A stretch of DNA of 64,000 bases from Novosphingobium mathurense (GTDB taxonomy: Bacteria > Pseudomonadota > Alphaproteobacteria > Sphingomonadales > Sphingomonadaceae). The position numbers and the translations under genes were made by a program. The DNA lies in NCBI RefSeq assembly GCF_900168325.1, contig NZ_FVZE01000001.1:434001-498000 (forward strand), read 5' to 3'. The notes below the pieces were generated by a model that was not told where the DNA came from, searched no databases, and worked only from the letters and a program-made list of their open reading frames with translations. Shown here piece by piece: positions 25,645 through 34,438 of the stretch (positions are counted from its first letter, which is position 1; every line of letters starts with the position of its first letter).

Positions 25645-26996
25645 TTACGCTGCCACTTGGGGCCGATCCGGCGGCATTGCTCGCCGCGATCGTGGAGTCG
25701 ACTGACGACGCGATCGTCGGAAAGACACTCGAGGGCCGTATCCTGAGCTGGAATGCGGCCGCCGAGGGAATCTTCGGTTACAAGGCCGAGGAAATCGTCG
25801 GCCGGAACGTGCGCACGCTCATTCCCGCCGATCGGCAGGGCGAGGAGGATCGTATCCTCGCCGCGATCACGCAGGGCAAGCGCGTGCCCACCTTCGAGAC
25901 GGTGCGCCTGCGCAAGGACGGAAGCGAAGTCCATGTCGCGGTGACGGTATCGCCGGTGCACGACGGGAGCGGCAAGGTCATCGGCGCGAGCAAGATCGCG
26001 CGCGAGATTACCGAGCGCAAGATGATGATGGCGCAGTTGCAGGAAAGCGAGGAACGCTTCCGCCTGCTGGCTGACAATATCTCGCAACTTGCCTGGATTG
26101 CCGACAGCGAAGGCTGGATCTTCTGGTACAACAAGCGCTGGTTCGACTATACCGGGACCACGCTGGAAGCGATGCAGGGATGGGGCTGGAAGGCCGTCCA
26201 CCATCCCGATCATATCGATCGCGTGGTCGAGCGTCTGCAGCGAAGCTGGGATACCGGTGAGGACTGGGAGGACACTTTCCCCTTGCGCGGAGCGGACGGA
26301 CAGTACCGCTGGTTCCTGTCCCGGGCCGTGCCGATCCGCGATGAACGAGGCGGGACCATCTGCTGGTTCGGCACCAACACCGACGTTACCGAAATGCGCG
26401 ATGCCGAGCAGCGGATCGAACTGCTGCTGCAGGAAGTCAATCACCGCTCGAAGAACATGCTGGCCATCATCCAGTCGCTCGCGCGTCGCGGCGATGCCAA
26501 TGGGCCGGATTTCGTCAGGAAGCTTGAGCAGCGCATCCAGGGGCTGGCGGCCAATCAGGACGTCCTTGTCCGCCGTTCGTGGTCGGACATTCCGGTGCTG
26601 GAAATGATCGAGGGCCAGCTGCGCTCGCTGGGCGAGGCGCGCTCGCAAGTGACCTGCAAGGGCGAAACGGTAATGCTCTCGCCCGGTGCGGCGGAAGCTT
26701 TGGCCATGGCGACGCACGAGATGTGCACCAATGCGATGAAGTACGGTGCGCTCTCGGTGCCGGCGGGCCGGGTCGCGATCGAATGGGAGGTGATGGGAGA
26801 GGGCGAGGACGCGCGCTTCCACATCTCCTGGACCGAGAGCGGTGGGCCGGCAGTGTCGCCGCCTGCACACCATGGCTTCGGTTCGCGCATCATCGTCGAC
26901 GTACCGCGCGTGAAGCTCGATGCCAGGATCGAAACGGACTATCCTCCCGAGGGATTTCACTGGGCGCTCGAATGCAGCCTTGGCTCGATTAGCTGA
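25641..26996 (+). CDS. PAS-PAS HWE-family sensor histidine kinase
   Basis: The protein has two PAS domains (about residues 12-130 and 135-255) and a C-terminal HWE-type kinase. The kinase shows the phospho-acceptor region LLLQEVNHRSKNMLAIIQSLARR near residue 270, an EMCTNAMKYGALS N-box and a HHGFGSRII G-box. There is no membrane segment, so it is cytoplasmic. HWE kinases often act with PhyR-type stress regulators or with light or redox input; the input here is unknown. There is no ATG at the expected start. CTG at 25641 overlaps the metZ stop, and TTG 25677 or GTG 25692 are alternatives. Confidence 0.82.
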   Translation: MITLPLGADPAALLAAIVESTDDAIVGKTLEGRILSWNAAAEGIFGYKAEEIVGRNVRTLIPADRQGEEDRILAAITQGKRVPTFETVRLRKDGSEVHVAVTVSPVHDGSGKVIGASKIAREITERKMMMAQLQESEERFRLLADNISQLAWIADSEGWIFWYNKRWFDYTGTTLEAMQGWGWKAVHHPDHIDRVVERLQRSWDTGEDWEDTFPLRGADGQYRWFLSRAVPIRDERGGTICWFGTNTDVTEMRDAEQRIELLLQEVNHRSKNMLAIIQSLARRGDANGPDFVRKLEQRIQGLAANQDVLVRRSWSDIPVLEMIEGQLRSLGEARSQVTCKGETVMLSPGAAEALAMATHEMCTNAMKYGALSVPAGRVAIEWEVMGEGEDARFHISWTESGGPAVSPPAHHGFGSRIIVDVPRVKLDARIETDYPPEGFHWALECSLGSIS

Positions 26997-27106
26997 TCTT
27001 TGCCTTCCTGATGCGGAACCGAAAGGCGTCATGCGGGCGCGCTTTGCGGTAAACGCAAGTCAGGCAGTTGTGTCCGCCAACATTCGCCGTTAGGCTGGCG
27101 CTTGTC

Positions 27107-27505
27107 ATGAAGGAACTGTTCCAACATTCGGCAATAACCGATGGCGTCATCGTTCGCGTGGCCGTCAATTTCCTGCCCGAACAATCGCGTATCGAGGCGG
27201 GGAAGTGGTTCTGGGTCTATCATATCCGGATCGAGAACCACTCGGACCAGCCCCTTCAGCTTCTTACCCGCCACTGGCGCATCACAGATGGCAAGGGCGA
27301 AGTGAATGTCGTCGATGGCGATGGCGTCGTCGGCGAACAGCCGGTCATCGCGCCGGGCGCTAGCCACGATTACGTATCGGGTTGCCCCCTCGCGACGCCG
27401 CAGGGCAGCATGGAAGGTCATTACGTCTTCCGCGGTGCAGATGGACGCGATGTGAAGGCGCTGATCCCGTTCTTCCCGCTGGCCGCACCTGCAACAGCGG
27501 GCTGA
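27107..27505 (+). CDS. apaG: ApaG-family protein
   Basis: A 132-residue single-domain protein with a fibronectin-III-like ApaG fold: VAVNFLPEQSRIEAGKWFWVYHIRIEN, LLTRHWRITDGKGEVN, and a GEQPVIAPGASHDYVSGCPL motif. ApaG has been linked to Co2+ resistance and Mg2+ efflux and to diadenosine tetraphosphate metabolism, but its biochemical role is not settled. ApaG often lies next to metZ in alphaproteobacteria; here a kinase gene separates them. The ATG at 27107 matches the family start. Confidence 0.9.
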   Translation: MKELFQHSAITDGVIVRVAVNFLPEQSRIEAGKWFWVYHIRIENHSDQPLQLLTRHWRITDGKGEVNVVDGDGVVGEQPVIAPGASHDYVSGCPLATPQGSMEGHYVFRGADGRDVKALIPFFPLAAPATAG

Positions 27506-27622
27506 ACGAAGCACGCCTTTCCTGATCGATCCGAGCGGGAACGCTCGCCGCAAAGTCCGGCCTTGTCCGGTCTTACGCAAACTTCATTGCCCCCGCCGCC
27601 TGCGGGGCATAGGTAGCATTCC

Positions 27623-28438
27623 ATGAAGCGAACGCACTTGCCCCTCAATGCCTTGCGAGTCTTCGACGCAGCAGCCCGCCACTTGTCGTTCACGCGCGCG
27701 GCCGACGAACTGGCGGTTACACCTGCCGCCGTCGGTCAGCAGATCCGCGCGCTGGAAGACCTGCTCGGCGTTGTCCTGTTTCGTCGTACCAGCAAGGGGC
27801 TGGAACTCACCGAGGAAGCCGGTTCGGGCCTTGCCGCGCTGCGGACCGGATTCCTCCATTTCGAGGACGCGGTGCAGACGATGCAGGCGGGCCAGTCGAG
27901 CCACGTCTATACGATCGCAGCACCACGCGAATTCTTCGCCGCGTGGCTGGCGCCACGCCTGGCTGCGTTCCGCGCAGCCAACCCGCAGGTGCGCTACGTC
28001 ATCGTCGATGGCGAGATGACCGACTTCACCGAAGCCAATCTCGATCTGGCCGTGCGCTGGACGGACGGGCCGGGCGACCTGGAAGGGATTGCGCTGGCGC
28101 CCGCCGAATGGGCCGAGATCGGTGCGGGTGACTGGATCGGCTGGCCGGGAGATCCTTTCCCGGGCACCGAGGGTAAGAGTGCCGACAAGGACAGCGAAGA
28201 GGACAAGCCGCCGATCTCGGTCAGCGATGCCGGGCAGGCCGTCGCTGCCGCCGTTGCCGGGCTGGGCAGGGCGCGCGTCCCGGCCCTGCTGGCCGAAGGC
28301 CTGGTCGGGCAGGGCGGCAAGGATATGGTTCACACGGTCACGCCGTGCCGCAGGGGCTATTGGCTTGTCGCGCCGCTGCCGCAATGGCGGCAGAAGAAAG
28401 TGCGTGCGCTGGTCAGCGCGATCACCGGGACCGACTGA
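27623..28438 (+). CDS. LysR-family (GcvA-like) transcriptional regulator
   Basis: The 271-residue protein has an N-terminal winged helix (PLNALRVFDAAARHLSFTRAADELAVTPAAV, residues 7-37) of the GcvA type. The effector domain is shorter than normal: a region near residue 190 is replaced by an acidic/lysine-rich stretch (GKSADKDSEEDKPP). Full-length relatives are around 300 residues, so ligand binding may be altered. The neighbour genes apaG and htpX do not reveal its target. The GAGCG/CGCTC repeat and GCCCC/GGGGC repeat just upstream (27529-27608) are possible operators. Confidence 0.85.
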   Translation: MKRTHLPLNALRVFDAAARHLSFTRAADELAVTPAAVGQQIRALEDLLGVVLFRRTSKGLELTEEAGSGLAALRTGFLHFEDAVQTMQAGQSSHVYTIAAPREFFAAWLAPRLAAFRAANPQVRYVIVDGEMTDFTEANLDLAVRWTDGPGDLEGIALAPAEWAEIGAGDWIGWPGDPFPGTEGKSADKDSEEDKPPISVSDAGQAVAAAVAGLGRARVPALLAEGLVGQGGKDMVHTVTPCRRGYWLVAPLPQWRQKKVRALVSAITGTD

Positions 28439-28466
28439 GGCAGACCGCTACTCCTGTCACGACATG

Positions 28467-29363
28467 TCAGCCGCGCCGATTGGGATCGAGCGCGGAACGT
28501 CCACTGCGTGGCGGTACCGTGCTGCGTGCAGGCGCCGGACCGGAGCCTTCGAGCGCCATAAGCGCGGCAATGCGCTTCTCGGTGGCCGGGTGGGTCGAGA
28601 ACAGGTCCGAGATGCCCGTAGGTACGATGTAGAGCTGGGCGGCGGCGGGGTTGCCCTGTGCCGCATGGCTGGGGATCGCGCGCGCGGGACCAGCGATCTT
28701 CGATAAGGCCGAGGCGAGGGCGCGAGGATCGCCGGAGATCTCTGCTGCAGCCCGGTCTGCGCCATATTCGCGGGTCCGACTGATCGCCATTTGCACGATC
28801 ATCGCCGCGAAGGGCGCCATCAGCATCGCGGCGATGGCGGCAAACGGGCTGGCCCGGTCGTTGCCGCGCCCGCCGAACAAAAGGCCGAAATTGGCGATCA
28901 TCGAGATCGCGCCGGCAATCGTTGCGACCATGGTCATGATCAGGGTGTCGCGATTGCGGACATGGCCAAGCTCGTGCGCCATGACTGCGGCGACTTCATC
29001 GTGGGTCAGCATGTCGAGCAGGCCGGTCGTTGCCGCGACTGCCGCGTTTTCCGGGTTGCGGCCTGTCGCAAAGGCATTCGGGTTGGCGCTGTCGACGATG
29101 TAGACGCGCGGCATCGGCAGGCCGGCCCGTTGCGAGAGCTCGGCGACCATCCCGTAGAACTGCGGGGCCGACCGCGCATCGACTTCACGGGCATTGTGCA
29201 TGCGCAGGACGATCTTGTCGGCGTTCCAGAACGTGAAGAGGTTCATGCCTGCCGCGACGACGAGCGCGATCATCGCCCCGCCGCTGCCGCCGAACATGTA
29301 GCCCAGCCCCATGAACAGCGCCGTCAGCGCCGCCAGCAGCATGGCCGTTTTCAATCCGTTCAC
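28467..29363 (-). CDS. htpX: Membrane zinc metalloprotease HtpX
   Basis: HtpX degrades misfolded inner-membrane proteins together with FtsH. The 298-residue protein has two N-terminal membrane helices, the zinc motif HELGH (residues 130-134), two more helices, and the third ligand region [17 protein letters not shown] polar, proline/arginine-rich tail of about 30 residues follows the catalytic domain. I start at GTG 29363, preceded by GGAGA and directly followed by the usual [10 protein letters not shown] opening. It is convergent with the LysR gene and divergent from an enoyl-CoA hydratase. Confidence 0.94.
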   Translation of the reverse strand: MNGLKTAMLLAALTALFMGLGYMFGGSGGAMIALVVAAGMNLFTFWNADKIVLRMHNAREVDARSAPQFYGMVAELSQRAGLPMPRVYIVDSANPNAFATGRNPENAAVAATTGLLDMLTHDEVAAVMAHELGHVRNRDTLIMTMVATIAGAISMIANFGLLFGGRGNDRASPFAAIAAMLMAPFAAMIVQMAISRTREYGADRAAAEISGDPRALASALSKIAGPARAIPSHAAQGNPAAAQLYIVPTGISDLFSTHPATEKRIAALMALEGSGPAPARSTVPPRSGRSALDPNRRG

Positions 29364-29584
29364 TTCACCTGTCTCCAGACCTTGAAACCTAGCCGATGAT
29401 CTAGGCACGGCAGGCGCGAAATCAATGTCATCGAGCGTGCAGACATACACCACCCCATGGCCGAAACATGACGCATCCGGGCAATCCGCGCTTGCCTTGA
29501 CCTGCCCTATCGAACAGTTGGCGAGTGAGTGGATATCGCGAAGAGCCTGACAGCCATGCGCAGGCCGCAAGACTGGGAGTTGAA

Positions 29585-30367
29585 ATGACCTACAAGCACA
29601 TCCTTTTCAGCCTCGAAGATGGCGTCGCCCGGATCTCGCTGAACGATCCTAAGACGATGAACGGCGTGACCGAGGAGATGGGACGCGAGATGGTCGATGC
29701 GCTCGACCGTGCGGCGAAGGATGCGCGGGCGGTCGTAATCACCGGGGAAGGCAAGGGTTTCTGCTCAGGAGCGAACCTGACGGCCGCGCAGGACATGCTG
29801 ACTGACCCGATGCGCGATGTCGGCGGCCAGCTCGACCGTGCCTTCAACCCCGTGATTCTGGCGATCAAGACGATGGAGCAGCCGGTCATCACCGCCATTC
29901 GCGGGCCGGCTGCGGGCTTCGGCGCCGGCCTCGCCGCGGCGGGCGATATCGTGATGATGTCGGACAACGCCTACTTCTTCTGTGCCTTCTGCCACGTCGG
30001 GCTCGTGCCCGATGGAGGTGCCACTTACCTGCTAAGTCAGGCGGTGGGCCGGGTCCGCGCCACGCAGATGATGCTGCTGGGCGAAAAGGTCGATGCCAGG
30101 ACGGCGCTCGACTGGGGGCTTGCGACCAGGGTGGTGCCCGACGAGGAACTGGACGAGGCAGCGATGAAGCTCGCCCGCCAGCTTGCTGCAGGTCCGCGCT
30201 CGCTCGGCCTGATCAAGCGGATGGCCTGGGATGCGCTGGATTGCGGCATGGAGGCCGCGCTTCAGGCAGAGCGCGTCAACCAGCGTGCTGCAGGTCGCAC
30301 CGAGGATTTCCTCGAGGGCGTCAATTCCTTCATCGAAAAGCGCAAGCCCGCCTTCAAGGGGTGCTGA
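29585..30367 (+). CDS. Enoyl-CoA hydratase/isomerase family protein
   Basis: The 260-residue crotonase-fold protein has the oxyanion-hole motifs [11 protein letters not shown] (near residue 57) and [21 protein letters not shown] (near residue 102), and the [13 protein letters not shown] segment. It probably hydrates or isomerises an enoyl-CoA; the Asp-containing GLVPDGG segment fits a delta-isomerase or degradation-type hydratase as well, so the substrate is not assigned. The start ATG 29585 follows GGGAG. It is isolated between htpX and a LacI gene. Confidence 0.85.
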   Translation: MTYKHILFSLEDGVARISLNDPKTMNGVTEEMGREMVDALDRAAKDARAVVITGEGKGFCSGANLTAAQDMLTDPMRDVGGQLDRAFNPVILAIKTMEQPVITAIRGPAAGFGAGLAAAGDIVMMSDNAYFFCAFCHVGLVPDGGATYLLSQAVGRVRATQMMLLGEKVDARTALDWGLATRVVPDEELDEAAMKLARQLAAGPRSLGLIKRMAWDALDCGMEAALQAERVNQRAAGRTEDFLEGVNSFIEKRKPAFKGC

Positions 30368-30379
30368 TCGCCTGCGGTC

Positions 30380-31396
30380 TCAGGTCGCTCCCGATTGATT
30401 CTCAAGCGGGAGCACCGAATTGCGGATGACCAGATCTGCCTTGAGTGCAGGCGCGTCGTCCGCCGCCATCGCCTGGCCACGAATGCGCGAGACCGCTTCC
30501 TGAGCCATGGCGGCCCAGGGGATGTGCATGGAGGTCAGCGCCGGCCAGATCCTTGCGGCAAGCGGGGTGTCGTCGAACCCGACCACCGAAATGGCGTCCG
30601 GGACCATGAGGCCGGAACGCTGCGCGGCCTGGATGACGCCGGCGGCCATCTCGTCGTTGCAGGCGACGATGGCCGTGGGACGGGGGCTTACTTCCAGCAG
30701 CAGGCGGCCGGCTTCCATGCCGGACTCGAACGAGTTTTCGCCCGCCGCAATGAGCGCGGGGCCGCGATCGAGGTCGTGATCGGCCATGGCGTCGAGATAG
30801 CCCAGTTCCCGCTGCTGCGCCGTCAGCGAAGTTTCCGGGCCGCTGACCAGGCCGATGCGCGTGTGGCCGAGCCGGATGAGCCAGGCGACCAGCTCGGACA
30901 TGGCGGTGCGGTCGTCGCAGGCAAGACCATGTTCGCCGCGCACACGGCCGAGACGGACGCAGCGCGTTTCGGTCTCGTCGCAGAGCAGGGTCAGTTCCTC
31001 GCTCTCGGAAAGGGGCGGCAGCAGGACGATCCCGGTGGGGCGGTGCTGGTCGATGAAGCTGCGCAGGCGGGCGACGGGATCGCCTTCGACCGGGCGCAGC
31101 ACCAGCGAGAACTCGCTGCCCTCCATGCCGCGCAGCATCCCGCTTTCCACCGCCTCGAGAATACCGCGATCCGAACCGTCGTGGACGAGTGCGATCAGCG
31201 AATTGCGTCCCCGGGCCAGGGCGCGTGCCTGTGCGTTGGGCACGAAACCCGTCTCGGCGATGATTGCCTCGACCTTGCTTCGGGTTTCCTCGCTCACCAG
31301 CGGGGACTGGTTGATGACGCGGCTGATCGTCTTCTTGGAAACGCCTGACAGTCGGGCGATGTCGTTGATCGTGATGCGGGAGGACGGGATGTGCAT
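30380..31396 (-). CDS. LacI-family transcriptional regulator
   Basis: The 338-residue protein has the LacI helix-turn-helix and hinge (ITINDIARLSGVSKKTISRVINQ, residues 8-30). A periplasmic-binding-protein-like core follows, with IVACNDEMAAGVIQAAQRSG and VVGFDDTPLA. The effector is probably a sugar or sugar derivative. The ATG at 31396 is the family-typical start; a longer frame to 31453 would run through the operator-like palindrome. No sugar transporter or glycosidase gene is adjacent, so its regulon is elsewhere; control of the xyl operon 20 kb away is possible but unproven. Confidence 0.9.
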   Translation of the reverse strand: MHIPSSRITINDIARLSGVSKKTISRVINQSPLVSEETRSKVEAIIAETGFVPNAQARALARGRNSLIALVHDGSDRGILEAVESGMLRGMEGSEFSLVLRPVEGDPVARLRSFIDQHRPTGIVLLPPLSESEELTLLCDETETRCVRLGRVRGEHGLACDDRTAMSELVAWLIRLGHTRIGLVSGPETSLTAQQRELGYLDAMADHDLDRGPALIAAGENSFESGMEAGRLLLEVSPRPTAIVACNDEMAAGVIQAAQRSGLMVPDAISVVGFDDTPLAARIWPALTSMHIPWAAMAQEAVSRIRGQAMAADDAPALKADLVIRNSVLPLENQSGAT

Positions 31397-31415
31397 GGCG
31401 CGAGTGTATAACCCA

Positions 31416-31432
31416 TTGTTACCGGTTACCAA
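31416..31432. promoter_or_regulatory. Candidate autoregulatory operator of the LacI gene
   Basis: TTGTTACCGGTTACCAA, centred on ACCGGT, resembles LacI-family half-sites (TTGTTACC and, on the other strand, TTGGTAACC). It lies 20 bp before the start codon and overlaps a plausible minus-strand TTGGTA ... TTATAC promoter with 15-bp spacing. Confidence 0.5.
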
Positions 31433-31548
31433 GTCGCTGGATCGCGGTTTCAACGGGGAACTGGCGAAGGGCTGTTACAAGCGAAAGATTGCAGAAACCC
31501 GCCATCACGCGTAAGGGCGCACGGTTTCTGCCACTGCATCGGACCGTG

Positions 31549-32739
31549 ATGAAGCCTGCCTCGACGCAACGCCACTATGGTATGGACTGGTTGCGCATCG
31601 GCGCTTTCGTCCTGCTCATTTTCTACCATGTCGGCTACAACTTCACACCCTGGGGCTATCAGACGCCCACGCGCGGCGTAGTCGGCTGGGCGGAAATCCC
31701 GCTGCTGGGCCTGAGTGCATGGCGGCTTTCGCTCCTGTTCGCCATCTCCGGCTATGCCAGCGCCGCCCTGCTCGGCAAGGACGGCAGCACAGGCGCCTTT
31801 TTCCGCGGCAGACTGGCGCGTTTGGGCATTCCGCTGATCTTCGGCCTGATCGTGGTCGTGCCGCCGCAGCCCTACATGGGGCTGGTCAATTCCGGCTATG
31901 AGCACGGCTATCTCTACTACCTGCTCCACGACGCGTTCACCTTCCGCACCGTTCGCTACGAGTATGTGCCGCGGGTGATGCACTTGTGGTTCGTGGTCTA
32001 CCTGCTCGCCTATACCGTGCTGTTTTGCGGCTTCCGGGCGGTGCTGCCCGAAGGCCTGCGTGCAAGGATCCGTGCCGGTGCCGAGAAGGCGCTGTCAGGT
32101 CCCATGCTGCTGCCGCTGGGAATCGTTTTCGTATATCTGGTGCGTGAGTACCTGCCATTCGGATGGACCGACATTCACAGCATCCTCGTCGACCGGGCCG
32201 CGCACCTGCATTACCTGGCGATGTTCCTGTTCGGCGTCCTGCTGCGCCAGTCAGACCCGGTGCGCCAGGCGATCGCGCGGCAGTGGAAGGTCGCAGCGGT
32301 TCTCGCCACGGTCGGTTTCGTCTGGGCTGCTGGCAATGCCTATCTTCACCCCGGCAACATCCCGACGCCGCGCGAATGGCAGGCGCCACTGTACTTCGCC
32401 AAGGCCGTGCAGAGCTGGAGCACGATCATCGCCCTGTTCGGTATCGCCGACCGCTTCTGGAACCACGACGCGCGCTGGCGGGCGACTTTGGCCGAGGCCG
32501 TGTTCCCGGTCTACATCGCGCACCAGACGATCATGGTCTTCGTCAGCTACTGGCTGCGCGACAAGGGGCTGACTGCCTTGCCCGAATTCCTGTTGCTGTG
32601 CAGTTCGGTCGCGCTGGGGTCCTGGCTGTTCTACCTGATCGGCCGGGAAATCGGCCCGCTTCGTCCGCTCATCGGGCTCAAGCGGCAGAAGTCCGCCAAG
32701 CGCGTGCAGCCGGCCGAGCCGGCGCTCGCTTCGGTTTAG
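31549..32739 (+). CDS. Acyltransferase-3 family membrane protein
   Basis: The 396-residue protein has about ten membrane helices and the acyltransferase-3 opening RHYGMDWLRIGAFVLLIFYHVGYNF with the conserved histidine. LLFAISGYASAALLG and VMHLWFVVYLL follow. Family members move acyl groups onto sugars, peptidoglycan or glucans at the membrane; it resembles the OpgC-like subgroup. The substrate cannot be assigned. The ATG at 31549 was taken because the sequence before it is not conserved-looking. Its end overlaps the convergent hydrolase gene by 4 bp. Confidence 0.85.
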   Translation: MKPASTQRHYGMDWLRIGAFVLLIFYHVGYNFTPWGYQTPTRGVVGWAEIPLLGLSAWRLSLLFAISGYASAALLGKDGSTGAFFRGRLARLGIPLIFGLIVVVPPQPYMGLVNSGYEHGYLYYLLHDAFTFRTVRYEYVPRVMHLWFVVYLLAYTVLFCGFRAVLPEGLRARIRAGAEKALSGPMLLPLGIVFVYLVREYLPFGWTDIHSILVDRAAHLHYLAMFLFGVLLRQSDPVRQAIARQWKVAAVLATVGFVWAAGNAYLHPGNIPTPREWQAPLYFAKAVQSWSTIIALFGIADRFWNHDARWRATLAEAVFPVYIAHQTIMVFVSYWLRDKGLTALPEFLLLCSSVALGSWLFYLIGREIGPLRPLIGLKRQKSAKRVQPAEPALASV

Positions 32740-33530
32740 TCGGACAGGAAATCGACGATGTCCCGGGCGATCTGGCCCGGCATCTCGAAATTCAGCATGT
32801 GCCCGGCATCGGCATAGTCGATCCGGGTGACTTGCGCGCCAAGGGCGGCAATAGCATCGCCGATGTGCCGGAAATCCACGGTGTCGAGCGTACCGGTCAG
32901 TAGCAGTGTCGGCACGGCCAGATGGCCCAGGCGATCGAGGTCGGGCAGGGCCTGGTGCTGGTTGTCCCCCACCCACTGCTGGCCGTGGAAGGCATCGATC
33001 GAAGCCTTGAGGGCATGTGCGGCAGGACTCGCCCGGGTGCTTTCGAACAGCGGGTGTTGCCACCACAGCTCTCGGGCGCTCGCCATGTCACCGGCACGCG
33101 CGGCGCGCCCGATCTGCTTCCAGCGTTCGATCCAGTCTTCCGACCATGACCAGCCCACCATCAGCGGGCTTACCAGGATCAGGCGACGCACCCTGTTGGG
33201 GTGATCCAGCGCGAAGTTGAGGGCGGTGGCTCCGCCGAGCGACATTCCGCACAGGTCCACTTTCCGCAGGTCCAGAGCGTCGAGAAGGGCGAGGAGGTCT
33301 TGGCCATGGGAATAGGCGCGGCCCTGCGGCGCCTCCGAATCCCCGAACCCGCGCTGATCGTAGGCGATGATCGCAAGCTTGGGGGGCAAGGCGTCGATCA
33401 GGCCCTGCCAGTCGCGGTGCGATGCCCCGAAGCCGTGAATGAGGACGAGCGGCGCACCTTCACCATCGCGCCTGACGCCGGCCAGTGTGGCGCCGTCGTC
33501 GGTTTCGATGGAGAATGATTCGAAGGGCAT
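32736..33530 (-). CDS. Alpha/beta hydrolase
   Basis: The 264-residue protein has the alpha/beta-hydrolase pattern: LVLIHGFGASHRDWQG (oxyanion region, near residue 28), the nucleophile elbow CGMSLGGA (Ser near residue 98), an aspartate in LLTGTLDTV and the C-terminal DAGHMLNFEMP (catalytic His). This resembles 3-oxoadipate enol-lactonase and haloperoxidase-like esterases; the substrate is unknown. It lies 26 bp downstream of a flavin reductase gene on the same strand and may form an operon with it. Confidence 0.87.
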   Translation of the reverse strand: MPFESFSIETDDGATLAGVRRDGEGAPLVLIHGFGASHRDWQGLIDALPPKLAIIAYDQRGFGDSEAPQGRAYSHGQDLLALLDALDLRKVDLCGMSLGGATALNFALDHPNRVRRLILVSPLMVGWSWSEDWIERWKQIGRAARAGDMASARELWWQHPLFESTRASPAAHALKASIDAFHGQQWVGDNQHQALPDLDRLGHLAVPTLLLTGTLDTVDFRHIGDAIAALGAQVTRIDYADAGHMLNFEMPGQIARDIVDFLSD

Positions 33531-33556
33531 GGCCGCGCCGTCCTCTTCCGGGTTTG

Positions 33557-34048
33557 TTACATCCTCTCGGCGAAACCGCCGTAGCGACCGCGATGGAACA
33601 GCATCGGGTCATCCTCGCGCACGGTTTCCATGCGCAGGATCTCGCCCATGACGAACCAGTGATCCCCGGCCTCGGTCACGGAATAAAGGCGGCATTCGAT
33701 GGAAGCGATGGAATTGGCGATCACCGGCAGGTCATGATCCGAGATCGTGAATTCCACGCCGACGAACTTTTCGTCGCCCCTTGCGCTCGCCGACCGGCAC
33801 ACGTCCTGCTGATCGCTGCCCATGACGTTGACGCAGAAGCGTCCGGCCTTCTCGATTAGCGGCCAGGAGGTCGATTTCTTGTCCGGGAAGAAGCCGACCA
33901 GCGGCGGGTCGAGCGAGACCGAGGTGAATGATCCCACGACCATGCCGGCAGGCTTGTCTCCATCCATGGCCGTGACGACGCAAACCCCGGTAGGATAACT
34001 ACCGAGGACCTTGCGAAAATCGGCCGGATCGATCGTTGTCTCACTCAC
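33557..34048 (-). CDS. Flavin reductase-like domain protein
   Basis: The 163-residue protein is of the HpaC/flavin reductase type. It has FRKVLGSYPTGVCVVTA, SFTSVSLDPPLVGFFPDKKSTSWPLIE and FCVNVMG, which form the FMN site. It probably supplies reduced flavin to a two-component monooxygenase, or is a small FMN oxidoreductase by itself. No monooxygenase gene is adjacent. It is transcribed away from the aldehyde dehydrogenase gene and shares a 390-bp upstream region with it. Confidence 0.87.
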   Translation of the reverse strand: MSETTIDPADFRKVLGSYPTGVCVVTAMDGDKPAGMVVGSFTSVSLDPPLVGFFPDKKSTSWPLIEKAGRFCVNVMGSDQQDVCRSASARGDEKFVGVEFTISDHDLPVIANSIASIECRLYSVTEAGDHWFVMGEILRMETVREDDPMLFHRGRYGGFAERM

Positions 34049-34273
34049 TAAGCTTCATCCTTCCTCGCGGCTTCTTGCAGGCGCCGCACAGTTAACGTCG
34101 ACAGTTCATTCGCGCGAGGAACCGAAGGTCGCTCGCCTACGCGTTCCTTGCGCGAAATATTCGATCTCGTCCTGCCTGTTCGAGACTGAAGGGACAAGAG
34201 GGGAAAGGCATCGCGATGTCGCCTTGGCCTTCTTTAAACGTTGCCCTTGACTGAAATCCGTAGCCTCCCCAAA
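34049..34273. other. Intergenic region, flavin reductase side
   Basis: No gene is seen. The stretch carries the flavin reductase promoter region and, close to the palindrome, a TTGACT hexamer at 34247-34252 that could be the -35 box of the plus-strand aldehyde dehydrogenase promoter. Confidence 0.4.
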
Positions 34274-34291
34274 TTTAATCGCGCGATTAAA
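34274..34291. promoter_or_regulatory. Perfect 18-bp palindrome upstream of the acylating aldehyde dehydrogenase
   Basis: TTTAATCGCGCGATTAAA is a perfect palindrome. It starts 21 bp after a TTGACT hexamer, overlapping the expected -10 or start-site region, and lies about 150 bp before the gene. This position fits a repressor operator for a dimeric regulator. No regulator gene is adjacent. Confidence 0.6.
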
Positions 34292-34438
34292 AAACTTGCC
34301 TTGGCTCCACCAAAAGTGCAGGGGACGAGCCAGTGGCACATGGCCTAACGGGGTCTTGCCGGACAGCCGGCGCACTGGGTGCGCACGCGGGAACGGTTTG
34401 TCGCAAGGCTCGTGTGGTAACACTAGGGAAGATGCAAA

